Positions 46,440-56,184 of a stretch of DNA of 64,000 nucleotides are shown piece by piece; position 1 is the first letter of the stretch; every line of letters starts with the position of its first letter. A program made the position numbers and the translations under genes. A model generated the notes under the pieces. The model was not told the DNA's origin. It searched no databases and saw only the letters and a list, made by a program, of their open reading frames with translations. Origin of the DNA: Glaciecola sp. XM2 (lineage in GTDB: Bacteria; Pseudomonadota; Gammaproteobacteria; Enterobacterales; Alteromonadaceae); NCBI RefSeq assembly GCF_018595715.1, contig NZ_JAHEOJ010000026.1, positions 1 to 64,000 of the forward strand. Reading direction: 5' to 3'.

Positions 46440-47273
46440 TTAGTTATCTAATGCCTCAGATTCAAGTAGTAATGCAGGGTCGAGTCGTTCTTTATACCAG
46501 TTGATTCGCCAATCTAGGTGCGGGCCAGTCACTCGGCCCGTTGCGCCAATCTCGCCAATGACATCTCCCTGCTCAACTCTTTGGCCAGTTTCAACATGGA
46601 TTTTACTTAAATGGATAAACGTCGAAGAGACCCCAAAACCATGATCCATGATTAAGGTGCCGCCAGAATAATACATATCATCATGCGCTAAGCTTATCAC
46701 TCCGCCCACAGGGGCAACCACTGGCGTTCCGACCTGATTTGCAACGTCCAGACCAAAATGAGGACGTCTTGGCTCACCGTTAAAGTAGCGTTGAGAGCCA
46801 TACACCCCAGAAATCCTTCCTTGTGCAGGCATAATAAAAGTATCTAGAAAGTCTTTTAACTGTGATTGCGTTGCCCGTGCGTTTGCAATCTCTCGGTTGT
46901 CTTGGCGAATCCGTGCTAATACCGCTTCAGGCGGGCTGACATATTTTTGAGCCACCCCTTCTATTCGCTGAATATCATATTCACGTGCCTTCAACGTAAT
47001 AGGCATGCTTTGCTTAGTGTCATTTAGCTGCCATTCAAGAGTGTGTTCAAGCGCAGCGTCACGACCAAAACCAAATACAAATTCACCCGTGGGTGACACC
47101 GCGATTTGATTACCGTTTAACCAAACTTGTGCGCCTGGGCTAATGTTTGCGCGAATAAGGCTACCTTGGGTCAACTCACCTTTTAAAGATGGTGCAGATG
47201 CTAGTGCCGAGACACTCAACAAGGTGCACACAATCGATACCAACAGCATGAAACCCAGCGATACCTTATTCAT
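46440..47273 (-). CDS. M23-family peptidoglycan endopeptidase
   Basis: A 277-aa exported protein with signal peptide MNKVSLGFMLLVSIVCTLLS and cleavage near SALASAPS, then an Ig-like N-terminal domain (about 25-110) and a LytM/M23 domain with zinc ligands in RPHFGLDVANQ and GPHLDWRI plus the DHGFGVSSTFIHLSKI catalytic histidine. It probably cuts peptidoglycan cross-links or acts as a LytM activator. It overlaps the PTPS-like gene by 8 bp, so it is translated from the same transcript. The first ATG of MNKV is taken; two codons earlier is another possible start. Confidence 0.9.
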   Translation of the reverse strand: MNKVSLGFMLLVSIVCTLLSVSALASAPSLKGELTQGSLIRANISPGAQVWLNGNQIAVSPTGEFVFGFGRDAALEHTLEWQLNDTKQSMPITLKAREYDIQRIEGVAQKYVSPPEAVLARIRQDNREIANARATQSQLKDFLDTFIMPAQGRISGVYGSQRYFNGEPRRPHFGLDVANQVGTPVVAPVGGVISLAHDDMYYSGGTLIMDHGFGVSSTFIHLSKIHVETGQRVEQGDVIGEIGATGRVTGPHLDWRINWYKERLDPALLLESEALDN

Positions 47274-48153
47274 TACCAATCATTGCTCCTTTACCAACCC
47301 CTTCAAACGCGCTCACACGATAGCGCGCATCACTTTGTTCAGACAAGGTCTCTAGTACATATTGCGCTAAACACTCAACAGTGGAATCATATTCAATGAT
47401 TTCACAAGCGTGCTTTGGAATAGCCATTTCAAACACCCCTTGGGATGCTTCATATGAAAAGCAATAATGTGTTTGATCACTAATCCCTTGCGTGTTTAGC
47501 TGAAGCTGCTGCACCGAAACAAGATCTTCACGTGTGCCAATGTATATATCAGACCACCGTTTCGCCCATTCGTTTTCTCGAGCGGCACTACGCTGGCCAT
47601 CTTCGATAATGACAATTTTAGAACGATGACCATGGGCAATTCGCTGACAGTTACCATCGTGCTTTTTCAAGCCATGGGTATAGTGATAAAAAGGCGTATC
47701 AATCACTTCTGCGCGTAATAAAATTTCAATACCCTGCACGTTCTCAGGCAAGTGTGTCTTAATGACATCTTTTAAGTACGCCGTCACCGATGCCATATCT
47801 ACCTCAGGCGCATAAACAAAGGCATAGGCTTCAGGTGGGCACAGTAAATGAATTGAAGTGTTTTGCTGCTGCGCCTTATGATAGGTGAAATCAACACTCA
47901 CGCGACCTTGCGTCTGGTCATGTGCAATCTCAACACCTTCATAATCCGCGGGGATCACCAGTTTATGATCCACATATTCATCGATAAGTTTTTTTAGCTG
48001 CTTTTTGACGATACCGAAATCTTGCACCATGCTTTCTTCATTTAAGCCGCCGTCTAAAATAATATCAACAATCCAGCTCTCCCCTACCATTCCGCGCCTT
48101 GGGCACAAGTAGGAAAAGTCCATTACGGTCAAGTCATTGACGAATAACTTCAT
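47266..48153 (-). CDS. 6-pyruvoyl-tetrahydropterin-synthase-like protein
   Basis: A 295-aa protein with two PTPS/QueD-type halves: LFVNDLTVMDFSYLCPRRGM / MVQDFGIVKKQLKKLIDEYV / DHKLVIP in the N-terminal half and GNCQRIAHGHRSKI with IEYDSTVECLAQYVLETL in the C-terminal half. QueD proteins are about 120-150 aa, so this is the double form found in Vibrio and Shewanella. A histidine zinc site seems only partly kept, so enzymatic activity is uncertain. It overlaps ndpA by 4 nt and the M23 gene by 8 bp. Confidence 0.85.
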   Translation of the reverse strand: MKLFVNDLTVMDFSYLCPRRGMVGESWIVDIILDGGLNEESMVQDFGIVKKQLKKLIDEYVDHKLVIPADYEGVEIAHDQTQGRVSVDFTYHKAQQQNTSIHLLCPPEAYAFVYAPEVDMASVTAYLKDVIKTHLPENVQGIEILLRAEVIDTPFYHYTHGLKKHDGNCQRIAHGHRSKIVIIEDGQRSAARENEWAKRWSDIYIGTREDLVSVQQLQLNTQGISDQTHYCFSYEASQGVFEMAIPKHACEIIEYDSTVECLAQYVLETLSEQSDARYRVSAFEGVGKGAMIGNE

Positions 48154-49178
48154 TCATCTGCTCCGCTTTTCAGCGATTTAGTTAACTGATCTTTTAGGTT
48201 AGGCGGAATGCCTTTGATCATCAAGGTGTCTGTTTGTGGGTCGTACTGAACCCTCTCGCCCAATAGATTTCGATCAAAACTCACCGACACACCACCACCT
48301 GCGCCTGAAAACTTCTTCATCGCGGTCATTATACTGCGATCAGGTTGGAACGTGGGCTCAATAGGTTGAGCTAATGACGCGTTGTAGCTCGAAAAACCAT
48401 CTTCGGTGGAGCCCTGCCTAGGTAATACATTATCCAAATCACTGATTTGCACCTGTTCACCTAAGTCTACTTTTTCTTTGTAGTACGCCGCGAGAGATTC
48501 ACGGTGAGCCTGCTTTTCTTGATTATCGAGTGATTCACCAGAGAGATATTCATCAACCTCATGCAACAAACGCTTGTTTTGCTGCTTTACATCGACTTTT
48601 TCTTCGCAGCCAATAAATTGCATAAAGAAATCGCCTACTTTGCGGCCCATCCTACCCTTTAAAAAGCTAATGTAGCGATTTTGCTCCGGCTGCACGTCGT
48701 ACTGCGTTAAATCGATGCGCACGGCAATTTGCATCTTCGATAAATCTAGATGCTGGCTTTGGCTTATTTCAAGATGCTGATTCACTTCAACGTGTTCTTT
48801 CGTATCAAGCATCGCAATCATTAAGTAATCAGTAGCCAAATACTCGTAGCGATTAAAAATCACAAACCCTGTTTCAAGCATAGCTTCGTTGACAATTGTA
48901 TCTAGCAGGTGCTTACCGGCGATAAGACTAAACTCATGAAAATCTAATTGGCCGCTGATCACTTCTGGTAGAAGATCTTTAATCGGATTTTCTTGATCAG
49001 TATTAAAACCGCCCACGCCCTTACCCGGCTTGGTATTAAAAGTGGTATGCAGCTGCGCGCACAAACTCGTGATTTCTGCACTCACCTCAAAACAACTGCC
49101 TCGCGGCAAAAAGTGGAGTTTTCCGTCGTTGGTGAGCATAATTCTGTGCACAACAAACTGCTGAACGTTAGCACTCAT
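48150..49178 (-). CDS. ndpA: nucleoid-associated protein NdpA/YejK
   Basis: A 342-aa DNA-binding protein. N-terminal VQQFVVHRIMLTNDGKLHFL, the YEYLATDYLMIAML strand and the RYISFLKGRMGRKVGDFFMQ signature identify YejK. The following PTPS-like start overlaps its stop. It faces yejL on the opposite strand, the conserved yejK-yejL-yejM order of E. coli. Confidence 0.95.
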   Translation of the reverse strand: MSANVQQFVVHRIMLTNDGKLHFLPRGSCFEVSAEITSLCAQLHTTFNTKPGKGVGGFNTDQENPIKDLLPEVISGQLDFHEFSLIAGKHLLDTIVNEAMLETGFVIFNRYEYLATDYLMIAMLDTKEHVEVNQHLEISQSQHLDLSKMQIAVRIDLTQYDVQPEQNRYISFLKGRMGRKVGDFFMQFIGCEEKVDVKQQNKRLLHEVDEYLSGESLDNQEKQAHRESLAAYYKEKVDLGEQVQISDLDNVLPRQGSTEDGFSSYNASLAQPIEPTFQPDRSIMTAMKKFSGAGGGVSVSFDRNLLGERVQYDPQTDTLMIKGIPPNLKDQLTKSLKSGADE

Positions 49179-49359
49179 AAAAAATAAAGAACCTTTTGGT
49201 TGGCTTGTTGCCCCATAAGAGTATGCTAATCTTTGCTTAGCACCTGAAAAGACAACAAAAGTTGGTGATCGTGATAACTGCCTTTATACTTCGTTATCGC
49301 GATTTCGATATCTCGCGCAATTGTACCGAGTTTTCGAGTAAAAATCATAGGACAAATAC

Positions 49360-49596
49360 ATGCCCATACAGTCAAAATACAGTAATCAAGAGTTTGAAGC
49401 CTTGATGCAGGACGTATTTATCGCACTAGAAAAAAACCAAGCCGATAGAGATTTATCAATAATGGCCCTTGGAAACGTGCTGGCAACTATTTTTACCAAT
49501 CAGGTAAATGAAAAAAATCGAGCGGCAATGGTGGATAATTTTTGTAAAGTTTTGCAAAAAACCACGCTCAGCGCCGCCACTAACAAAGACGCCTAA
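49360..49596 (+). CDS. yejL: YejL-family DUF1414 protein
   Basis: A 78-aa helical protein: MPIQSKYSNQEFEALMQDVF, LSIMALGNVLATIFTNQV and DNFCKVLQKT are the DUF1414/YejL pattern (75 aa in E. coli), function unknown. It precedes the yejM-like gene by 9 bp, as in E. coli, so the two form an operon. Confidence 0.95.
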   Translation: MPIQSKYSNQEFEALMQDVFIALEKNQADRDLSIMALGNVLATIFTNQVNEKNRAAMVDNFCKVLQKTTLSAATNKDA

Positions 49597-49605
49597 TACT
49601 ACACT

Positions 49606-51102
49606 ATGATCTATTCTGAATCTCCAAGACGTCAACAAATCACCCGTCAGGTGGCATGGGGCCATTGGTTTGCGCTAGCCAATATTCTAATGGCGATTGT
49701 CATATCATCGGTCTACTTGTTTGCCACGCCGATGGCAGACACGCCGTTGAGCTTTATCTACATGCTACTAACTTGGTTTGGTCACACAAGCTTTGTCACC
49801 TTTTTGGTCTTTGTAGTGCTTATATTGCCCTTGTGTTATCAAGTTACCAACATGCGCGCCTTACGCGGTGCATGCGCGGTCATCTCCGCCGTCGGTCTAG
49901 CACTACTGGCTTTCGACGCACTCATTTACAACAACACTGGTTTTCATATTAGTTTTAGCTCTGCCGCCTTGTTAAGAAGTGAGACGCAAGTTCAGGTGAG
50001 CGCATTTAGCTGGCTACAATGGTTTTATCTATCCCTCTTGTTTATCATTTGGTTGATGTTTCAACTGGTTGTTGCCAACGCAATTTACCAGCGTCTGGAC
50101 CGCCTGCAACGCTTACGAATTGGACCGTATATCACCAGTGTGCTGGTAGTCTGTTTTGTCAGTAGCCATGCAATTCACGTATGGGCAGATGCCAAACTCT
50201 ATACGCCCGTCCTTAAACAAGACAATATGTTCCCGCTCAGTTATCCGGCCACAGCAAAAACGCTTATGGCCCGATACGGCTTACTTGATTTAGAAGACCG
50301 TCAACAGCGAGAGGATTTACAGCTACAAGGTGTGAGTAGCCGATTTGTTTACCCACCGCAAAATGTATATTGCAGCGTAAATGCTCAACAAAAGGTGGTA
50401 GTGCTTTACACCGATGTCGCTGTGACTGCTGATACCACCGGTACATTATTGTCTAATGATTTTCATTTAAGCACGCAAAGCGAACCATCAAACATATTGA
50501 AGCACTTGCAATATGGTATCCCTTATAATTTGATTATGCGGACCTCATCGCCTGCCGTGATGTTGGATTTGCTCAACGCGTTTTCGGTTCCTAATACCGT
50601 ATTTAATTACGCCGACAGTTCTGATGAGCAAGCAAACACGTTCATGACGTCATTAGCGACTGCTTCTGCCGGACTATACATGGGAATTGTTAATGCCCAG
50701 CAACTTGCACAGCTAAACGTCAATACCCTTAGCGCTGGCGCAAAAGTATTACTCATTGCGCCAGATGACAGCGGTATGCACAAGCTTTACTCTAACTTTA
50801 CAGATACATCTCAAGCATCCACTAATGAAGATATTGCGCCTACGGTAATGCGTGAGTTTGAATGTTTAGCAGATGTATATAGATTCTCTACAGGACAGGC
50901 CTTACAGGCGCCTTCAAGAAAATGGTTGGTCAGTACAAAACAAGACAATATTTTGTTCTATAGCGCTCCCTACCTCACTCAAGTGACCCGTGATGGCAGC
51001 TATAAAGTGACCGATATGCGAGACCAAAGCGAAGTGCTCATTGATATCGATACGAATATGCTAAGTCGTTCAATCAAGCATTTAGAAAACTTCAGTCGAT
51101 AA
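49606..51102 (+). CDS. reduced YejM/PbgA-like inner-membrane protein
   Basis: A 498-aa protein in the yejM position. The N-terminal DUF3413 membrane domain (about 15-200, five spans) is well kept: WGHWFALANILMAIVISSVY, DALIYNNTGFHISFS and WFYLSLLFIIWLMF. E. coli YejM is 586 aa with an alkaline-phosphatase-like periplasmic domain, a checkpoint for LPS synthesis through LapB. Here the periplasmic part is about 290 residues; echoes remain (HLQYGIPYNLI for the YG segment, EDIAPTVMREFECLADVYRF for the conserved C-terminal motif), but I see no sulphatase-type metal site. It may be a pared-down LPS regulator. An A-run and hairpin follow directly. Confidence 0.85.
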   Translation: MIYSESPRRQQITRQVAWGHWFALANILMAIVISSVYLFATPMADTPLSFIYMLLTWFGHTSFVTFLVFVVLILPLCYQVTNMRALRGACAVISAVGLALLAFDALIYNNTGFHISFSSAALLRSETQVQVSAFSWLQWFYLSLLFIIWLMFQLVVANAIYQRLDRLQRLRIGPYITSVLVVCFVSSHAIHVWADAKLYTPVLKQDNMFPLSYPATAKTLMARYGLLDLEDRQQREDLQLQGVSSRFVYPPQNVYCSVNAQQKVVVLYTDVAVTADTTGTLLSNDFHLSTQSEPSNILKHLQYGIPYNLIMRTSSPAVMLDLLNAFSVPNTVFNYADSSDEQANTFMTSLATASAGLYMGIVNAQQLAQLNVNTLSAGAKVLLIAPDDSGMHKLYSNFTDTSQASTNEDIAPTVMREFECLADVYRFSTGQALQAPSRKWLVSTKQDNILFYSAPYLTQVTRDGSYKVTDMRDQSEVLIDIDTNMLSRSIKHLENFSR

Positions 51103-51104
51103 AA

Positions 51105-51124
51105 AAGGCTGCGAAAGCAGCCTT
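51105..51124. terminator. bidirectional terminator between yejM-like gene and mmsB
   Basis: AAGGCTGC / GCAGCCTT stem with GAAA tetraloop, A-run before it and a T-rich stretch after it. It overlaps the mmsB stop by 2 bp. Confidence 0.8.
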
Positions 51125-52025
51125 ACTTTGTTTTTTGTTGAAGAGACTCAAATATACTCGAAAAGTCTTTTCCGCCATTGCCGTTTAGAGCGTGCAGTTG
51201 ATAAAGCGACTGCGCTAATGAGCCCATCGGTACCGCCGACTGATTGCTAGCAGCTGTGGCCATCGCCAAACCTAAGTCCTTATTCATCAAGTCCACCATA
51301 AACCCGCCTTTATAACCGTTTGATGAGGGCACGTTTTCCATTACGTTAGGACAAGGATTATAGGTTTGTAAGGTCCAGTTGTTGCCCGAACTCTTTTTCA
51401 TAATTTCTGACATTACGGTGGCATCAATACCATTATCAATGGCCAGTTTCAGTGCCTCACTTGTGCCCGCCATGAGTACCGCTAAGAGCATGTTGTTGCA
51501 AATTTTTGCAACCTGACCTGCACCCGCATCACCTGCATGAAAAATGTTTTTGCCCATCGCTTCAAGCACTGGAGTGATTTGCGTCACGACCGACTGCTCA
51601 CCACCTACGATAAAGGTTAGTGTGCCGGCTTGGGCACCTGCTACACCGCCTGAAACCGGTGCATCAGCAAAGGTGAAGCCTTGTGCAAGCAACTGCTTGC
51701 TGATTTCTCGCGCATCATCCGCTTCAATAGTCGAGCAATCTATAAACACCGTTGCAGCTTTAGCGCTGGCGCAAATGCCTGGTGCGTCTTGCGAACCAAA
51801 ATATAGCTGTTTTACGTGACGCCCTGCCGGTAGCATACTAATCACCACATCAGCGTCTTTCACCGCATCTTGTGGAGTCGCGGCACCAACAGCGCCCTTG
51901 TCTACCAAAAGCTGCACTTGGCTGGCCACCAAGTCAAACACCGTCACCGTATACCCTGCCCCGAGCAAGTTTGCCGCCATGCCAGCGCCCATGTTTCCTA
52001 ACCCATAAAAAGCAATGTGCTTCAT
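51123..52025 (-). CDS. mmsB: 3-hydroxyisobutyrate dehydrogenase
   Basis: A 300-aa NAD+ enzyme oxidising 3-hydroxyisobutyrate to methylmalonate semialdehyde in valine breakdown. The Rossmann start IAFYGLGNMGAGMAANLLGA, FADAPVSGGVAGAQAGTLTF (substrate) and GAGQVAKICNNML with the catalytic lysine are clear. A TTG four codons earlier is ignored because GGAG stands 7 nt before the chosen ATG. Last gene of a four-gene valine operon. Confidence 0.95.
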   Translation of the reverse strand: MKHIAFYGLGNMGAGMAANLLGAGYTVTVFDLVASQVQLLVDKGAVGAATPQDAVKDADVVISMLPAGRHVKQLYFGSQDAPGICASAKAATVFIDCSTIEADDAREISKQLLAQGFTFADAPVSGGVAGAQAGTLTFIVGGEQSVVTQITPVLEAMGKNIFHAGDAGAGQVAKICNNMLLAVLMAGTSEALKLAIDNGIDATVMSEIMKKSSGNNWTLQTYNPCPNVMENVPSSNGYKGGFMVDLMNKDLGLAMATAASNQSAVPMGSLAQSLYQLHALNGNGGKDFSSIFESLQQKTK

Positions 52026-52040
52026 TTTGTGCTCCAAATC

Positions 52041-53204
52041 TTACGCTGCGAAATCTTCTTCGAGCTTTGCTAGAGGGTGAACTAAGCCCTCAAACTGAGA
52101 AAAATGTGCTTGAATAACCGATTCTGGTACCTCGGACGGTCTTGCATATTGCCACTTCGGCTGATTATCTTTATCGATAAGCAATGCACGTACGCCCTCT
52201 TCAAACTCACCTAAGGCAGAGCAAGTAAACGCCATGCTCAACTCCATTCTAAAGCAGTCTGCTAATGACATATCTTTGCTTCTGGTGAGTTGTTCTAAAA
52301 CCAAGTTGGCGGTAATTGCACTGCCGTGATGAAATGTCTTTAACGCTTTTTGAAGATAGGTATTGTCAGGGGCTTCGCTCACCAATGCTTCGAGCGCTTT
52401 TTCAGCTGCGCTAACACAATGCACTTGATGAAGCGATGATAACGAAGACAATATCGGCGCAATATTGGATGGACGAAGCACCGAAGTATCGCTGTTAATC
52501 TCTTTGGACAATGACGCCAAGCTCTTAGCATCTATGTGTGACAACTGTGCTAACTTATTTAAAAAGAGAGGTTTGTCTTGATGGGCAATAAACGCATCAG
52601 CCAATCCGATTTCTAATGTATCTAAGGTGTTAATACTGGCAGCAGTTAAGCCTAAAAACATGCCCACGCCGTTTGGCATTTTGTTTAAAAAGTAGCTTGC
52701 GCCAACATCTGGAAAAAGCCCGATACTGATTTCGGGCATAGCAATGCGCGCTGTTTCAGTCACTATTTTAAAGTGAGAGCCGGCAAACAAACCAAGGCCA
52801 CCCCCCATAATAATGCCGTTACCCCAAACTATCACAGGCTTTGAAAAAGTATGTAAACAATAGTCTAGGCGATATTCTTGCGTGAAGAACTCCTGTAAAA
52901 ACGCTGGCGTCGAAGGGACTTCATTTACTTGCGTTGCGTGAGCATTGTCTTTCATGGCTTTGTGCATAGAGACGATATCGCCACCTGCACAAAACGCTTT
53001 ATCGCCTTCGCTATCTAACAACACCGCACTAACATCATCGTCTTTAGCGATGCTATCAAGGGCGTCGAGCATCAGGTTCACCATATCCAAATCCAATGCA
53101 TTTAGGGCTTTGGGTTTGTTTAAGCGAATGTGAGCAATCTTGCCCGAAACCGCGCTGATATAATTTAGCTGAATCTTGGCGTCAAAGGCCTTTTCATCGC
53201 TCAT
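52041..53204 (-). CDS. 3-hydroxyisobutyryl-CoA hydrolase
   Basis: A 387-aa crotonase-fold thioesterase. HIRLNKPKALNALDLDMVNL, KAFCAGGDIVSMHKA, NGIIMGGGLGLFAGSHFKIV and MPEISIGLFPDVGASYFLNK match the HIBCH subgroup, where the last motif carries the catalytic glutamate and aspartate. Its length (about 370-390 aa) separates it from simple enoyl-CoA hydratases. Role: release 3-hydroxyisobutyrate from its CoA ester before MmsB. The start shares a base with the acyl-CoA dehydrogenase stop. Confidence 0.92.
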   Translation of the reverse strand: MSDEKAFDAKIQLNYISAVSGKIAHIRLNKPKALNALDLDMVNLMLDALDSIAKDDDVSAVLLDSEGDKAFCAGGDIVSMHKAMKDNAHATQVNEVPSTPAFLQEFFTQEYRLDYCLHTFSKPVIVWGNGIIMGGGLGLFAGSHFKIVTETARIAMPEISIGLFPDVGASYFLNKMPNGVGMFLGLTAASINTLDTLEIGLADAFIAHQDKPLFLNKLAQLSHIDAKSLASLSKEINSDTSVLRPSNIAPILSSLSSLHQVHCVSAAEKALEALVSEAPDNTYLQKALKTFHHGSAITANLVLEQLTRSKDMSLADCFRMELSMAFTCSALGEFEEGVRALLIDKDNQPKWQYARPSEVPESVIQAHFSQFEGLVHPLAKLEEDFAA

Positions 53205-54358
53205 TACAAGACCTCTTTGTCGTCGCTCAAGAGTCTGCGCCCTACTATCACTCGCATGATTTCATTGGTCCCTTCAAGAATTTGGTGTACGCGAACATCA
53301 CGCACATGTCTTTCAAGAGGATATTCCTTGATATAACCATAACCGCCATGAATTTGGAGGGCTTGATTACACACTTCAAAACCAACGTCAGTGGCAAAAC
53401 GTTTGGCCATTGCACAGTAAGTGGTTTTATCAGCATGGTTTGTATCTATTTTGCTAGCGGCCAGGCGCACCATTTGACGCGCCGCCACTAACTCAGTCGC
53501 CATATCGGCAAGTTTAAACTGAAGCGCTTGAAAGCTCGCCAGAGGCTTGCCAAATTGCGAACGCTCATGCATGTATGCACGCGCAGTGTTAAGAGCCTGC
53601 TGAGCAGTACCGATGGAACACGTCGCTATATTGATACGGCCACCATCTAAGCCCTGCATGGCGAATTTAAAGCCTTCGCCTTCTTCGCCTAAAAGCTGGT
53701 GCGCTTCTACCTTTACATTGTCAAACGTGACCATGCGCGTAGGCTGGGCATTCCAACCCATTTTCTCTTCGGCTTTGCCATAGATGATCCCTTCGCTGTC
53801 GGCGGGTACGACAAACGCGCTCACCCCACCTGCGCCAGCATCGCCAGTACGTGCCATCACGACGAGTACTTGTGTCGCACCTGCCCCAGAGATAAATACT
53901 TTTGAGCCGTTGAGAATATAGTTATCGCCATCGCGCTGCGCACTGGTGCGCAAAGAACCCGCGTCTGAACCAGCACCAGGCTCGGTTAAGCAATAACTGG
54001 CAATGGCTTCACCGGTCACCAGTTGCTCCATCCACTGCTCTTTAATGGCATCGGTGCCCCACGTTGCGACCATCCAAGTCGCCATATTGTGTATGGTAAG
54101 CATGGCGGTTGTCGTGGTACAGCCCATGGCTAATTGTTCGAAGATAATGGACGAATCAAGACGGCTCAAACCTAAGCCACCCGCCTCTTCTGGGGTGTAT
54201 AAGCTACAAAAACCGAGCTCACCGGCTTTTCTTATTACATCCACAGGGAAGTGATGCTCTTGATCCCATTTTGCCGCAAACGGCGCCATTTCTGCCTCTG
54301 CAAACTGCTTCGCAGTATCGCTAAATGCAATTTGATCTTCGTTTAACTCAAAATTCAT
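53204..54358 (-). CDS. acyl-CoA dehydrogenase, probably isobutyryl-CoA
   Basis: A 384-aa flavoprotein making methacrylyl-CoA from isobutyryl-CoA in this context. Signatures: YCLTEPGAGSDAGSLRTSA, a VFISGAGATQVLVVMARTG stretch, the QIHGGYGYIKEYPLERHVRD segment and ILEGTNEIMRVIVGR, where the catalytic glutamate is in the last (EGTNE). It has an overlapping base with the hydrolase gene and lies 22 bp after mmsA. Confidence 0.93.
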   Translation of the reverse strand: MNFELNEDQIAFSDTAKQFAEAEMAPFAAKWDQEHHFPVDVIRKAGELGFCSLYTPEEAGGLGLSRLDSSIIFEQLAMGCTTTTAMLTIHNMATWMVATWGTDAIKEQWMEQLVTGEAIASYCLTEPGAGSDAGSLRTSAQRDGDNYILNGSKVFISGAGATQVLVVMARTGDAGAGGVSAFVVPADSEGIIYGKAEEKMGWNAQPTRMVTFDNVKVEAHQLLGEEGEGFKFAMQGLDGGRINIATCSIGTAQQALNTARAYMHERSQFGKPLASFQALQFKLADMATELVAARQMVRLAASKIDTNHADKTTYCAMAKRFATDVGFEVCNQALQIHGGYGYIKEYPLERHVRDVRVHQILEGTNEIMRVIVGRRLLSDDKEVL

Positions 54359-54380
54359 ATTTATGCCTTCCTACCGTAAA

Positions 54381-55871
54381 TTAGCGTAAGTTGATGGTCA
54401 TGTTAGGACCACTGTCGGTCTCATCGTCAAACCAGCGTGCGGTAATGGTTTTGGTTTCGGTGTAGAAACGCACTGCCTGCTTACCGTAGGCATGTAAATC
54501 GCCATAGAACGAATTTTTCCAACCAGTGAAAGAGAAAAATGGCATTGGCACAGGAATAGGCACGTTAATACCTACCTGACCTACTTCCACATTACTCTGG
54601 TAGTAGCGGGCTGCCGCACCGCTTGCAGTAAAGATACTGGTACCATTTCCAAATGGATTCGCATTTACAAGGGCAAGCGCTTCTTCTAGGGTTTCTACCT
54701 GCATACAGCACAATACTGGGCCAAAAATTTCTTCTTGGTAAATCGCCATATCTGCGGTCACGCCAGCGAATACCGTTGGGCCAACCCAGTTTCCTTGCTC
54801 GTGGCCTTCTAGCGTAAAGTCGCTGCCATCCACTAGGCATGTTGCGCCTTCATCTTTGCCTTTTTGAATCAGCGATAATACGCGTGCTTTGGCTTGTGGG
54901 CTGATTAATGGCCCATAACCGGCAGATTTGTCATCCCAAAGGCCAGGTTTTACTTCGCCAATTAATTCTGCTAATTCAGGTATCCAATTTGCACTGTCAC
55001 CCACAAATACAGCAACAGAAATAGCCATGCAGCGCTGGCCTGCAGCACCAACCGAGGCGCCAACAAGGTTGTTCAATACTTTTGATTTATTCGCATCAGG
55101 CATGATGACTGAGTGATTTTTCGCACCCGCAAAACACTGAGCGCGCTTCATATTCGACGTCGCAGTGCGATATATATGCTGACCTACAGGCACACTACCC
55201 ACAAAAGAAACCGCTTTGATGTCTGGATGCTCTAGCAAATGATTCACCTGATCACCACGACCGTGAACGATGTTTAAGACACCTTCAGGGGCGCCGGCTT
55301 GGATGAATAGCTCAGCCAGCTTCATCGGGGTTGCAGGGTCTTGCTCAGAAGGCTTAAGCACAAACGTGTTACCGCAAGCAATAGCCATTGGGAACATCCA
55401 TAATGGAATCATGGCAGGAAAGTTAAATGGGGTAATACCAAGGCACACACCTAAAGGCTGAATCATGCTATAGGTATCGATATCTCTGGCAACGTTTTCA
55501 ACGGTTTCGCCCATCATCATTGATGCTACGTTCGCGGCTTGTTCAACCACTTCTATGCCGCGCCAAACATCGCCTTTTGCGTCATCAAAGGTTTTACCTG
55601 TCTCTTGTGACAAGATGGTGGCAATCTCATCGTGATGCTCTTTGAGCAAATGTTGATAACGCAGCATCACTCTTGCGCGCTCTGAAATTGGCACCTTTTT
55701 CCAAGTTTCGAATGCGTGTTTTGCACTTGCGACGGCGCGTTCAATTTCGCTTTCAGTAGAAACCGGCAAATGCGCGATCACCTGATTGTTGGCAGGGTTG
55801 GTCACTTCAATCATATCGCTTGAAGTGGATTGCTCAAATTGACCATTAATTAATTGCTGAATTGTGTGCAT
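54381..55871 (-). CDS. mmsA: methylmalonate-semialdehyde dehydrogenase, acylating
   Basis: A 496-aa CoA-dependent aldehyde dehydrogenase converting methylmalonate semialdehyde to propionyl-CoA with loss of CO2. The active cysteine is in [18 protein letters not shown] near 285, with the NAD site [19 protein letters not shown] and start [20 protein letters not shown]. Lengths of 490-500 aa are usual. First gene of the valine operon, 30-60 bp after a promoter overlapped by a palindrome. Confidence 0.96.
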   Translation of the reverse strand: MHTIQQLINGQFEQSTSSDMIEVTNPANNQVIAHLPVSTESEIERAVASAKHAFETWKKVPISERARVMLRYQHLLKEHHDEIATILSQETGKTFDDAKGDVWRGIEVVEQAANVASMMMGETVENVARDIDTYSMIQPLGVCLGITPFNFPAMIPLWMFPMAIACGNTFVLKPSEQDPATPMKLAELFIQAGAPEGVLNIVHGRGDQVNHLLEHPDIKAVSFVGSVPVGQHIYRTATSNMKRAQCFAGAKNHSVIMPDANKSKVLNNLVGASVGAAGQRCMAISVAVFVGDSANWIPELAELIGEVKPGLWDDKSAGYGPLISPQAKARVLSLIQKGKDEGATCLVDGSDFTLEGHEQGNWVGPTVFAGVTADMAIYQEEIFGPVLCCMQVETLEEALALVNANPFGNGTSIFTASGAAARYYQSNVEVGQVGINVPIPVPMPFFSFTGWKNSFYGDLHAYGKQAVRFYTETKTITARWFDDETDSGPNMTINLR

Positions 55872-55917
55872 ATTGGCTCTCTAGTAGCTGCGGTTTGTCG
55901 ATGAAAATCGTTTTACC

Positions 55918-55962
55918 TTTACGTTAACGTAAACTATAAATGATCGGCCCATTGCTTGTAAA
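55918..55962 (-). promoter_or_regulatory. mmsA promoter and palindromic operator
   Basis: On the minus strand TTTACA (55957-55962) and TATAGT (55933-55938) are spaced 18 bp, a good sigma-70 promoter. A perfect 16-bp palindrome TTTACGTTAACGTAAA (55918-55933) begins at the -10 and lies about 50 bp from the start codon, where a repressor would block initiation. The sequence is close to the site recognised by LiuR-type MerR regulators of branched-chain amino acid breakdown (comparison from memory). No regulator gene is adjacent. Confidence 0.7.
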
Positions 55963-56184
55963 TCTTTTGTTAAGCAAACGCGTCATTTTTGCCCAATCTC
56001 ACTGTAAATAAGAAACGCTTGCGTATGGCTAATAACACCTAAATAAGCTCCAAGATTTTTGCAAACGTGCCGATAAATTACACAGAAGTATGAATTTAAA
56101 TACAGAAGAAGAGTAAATATTCCGTAATATGAGATGTAGACCAATTTACTTGTTTTATAAGCAATCTGATAAAAGTAACTAACT

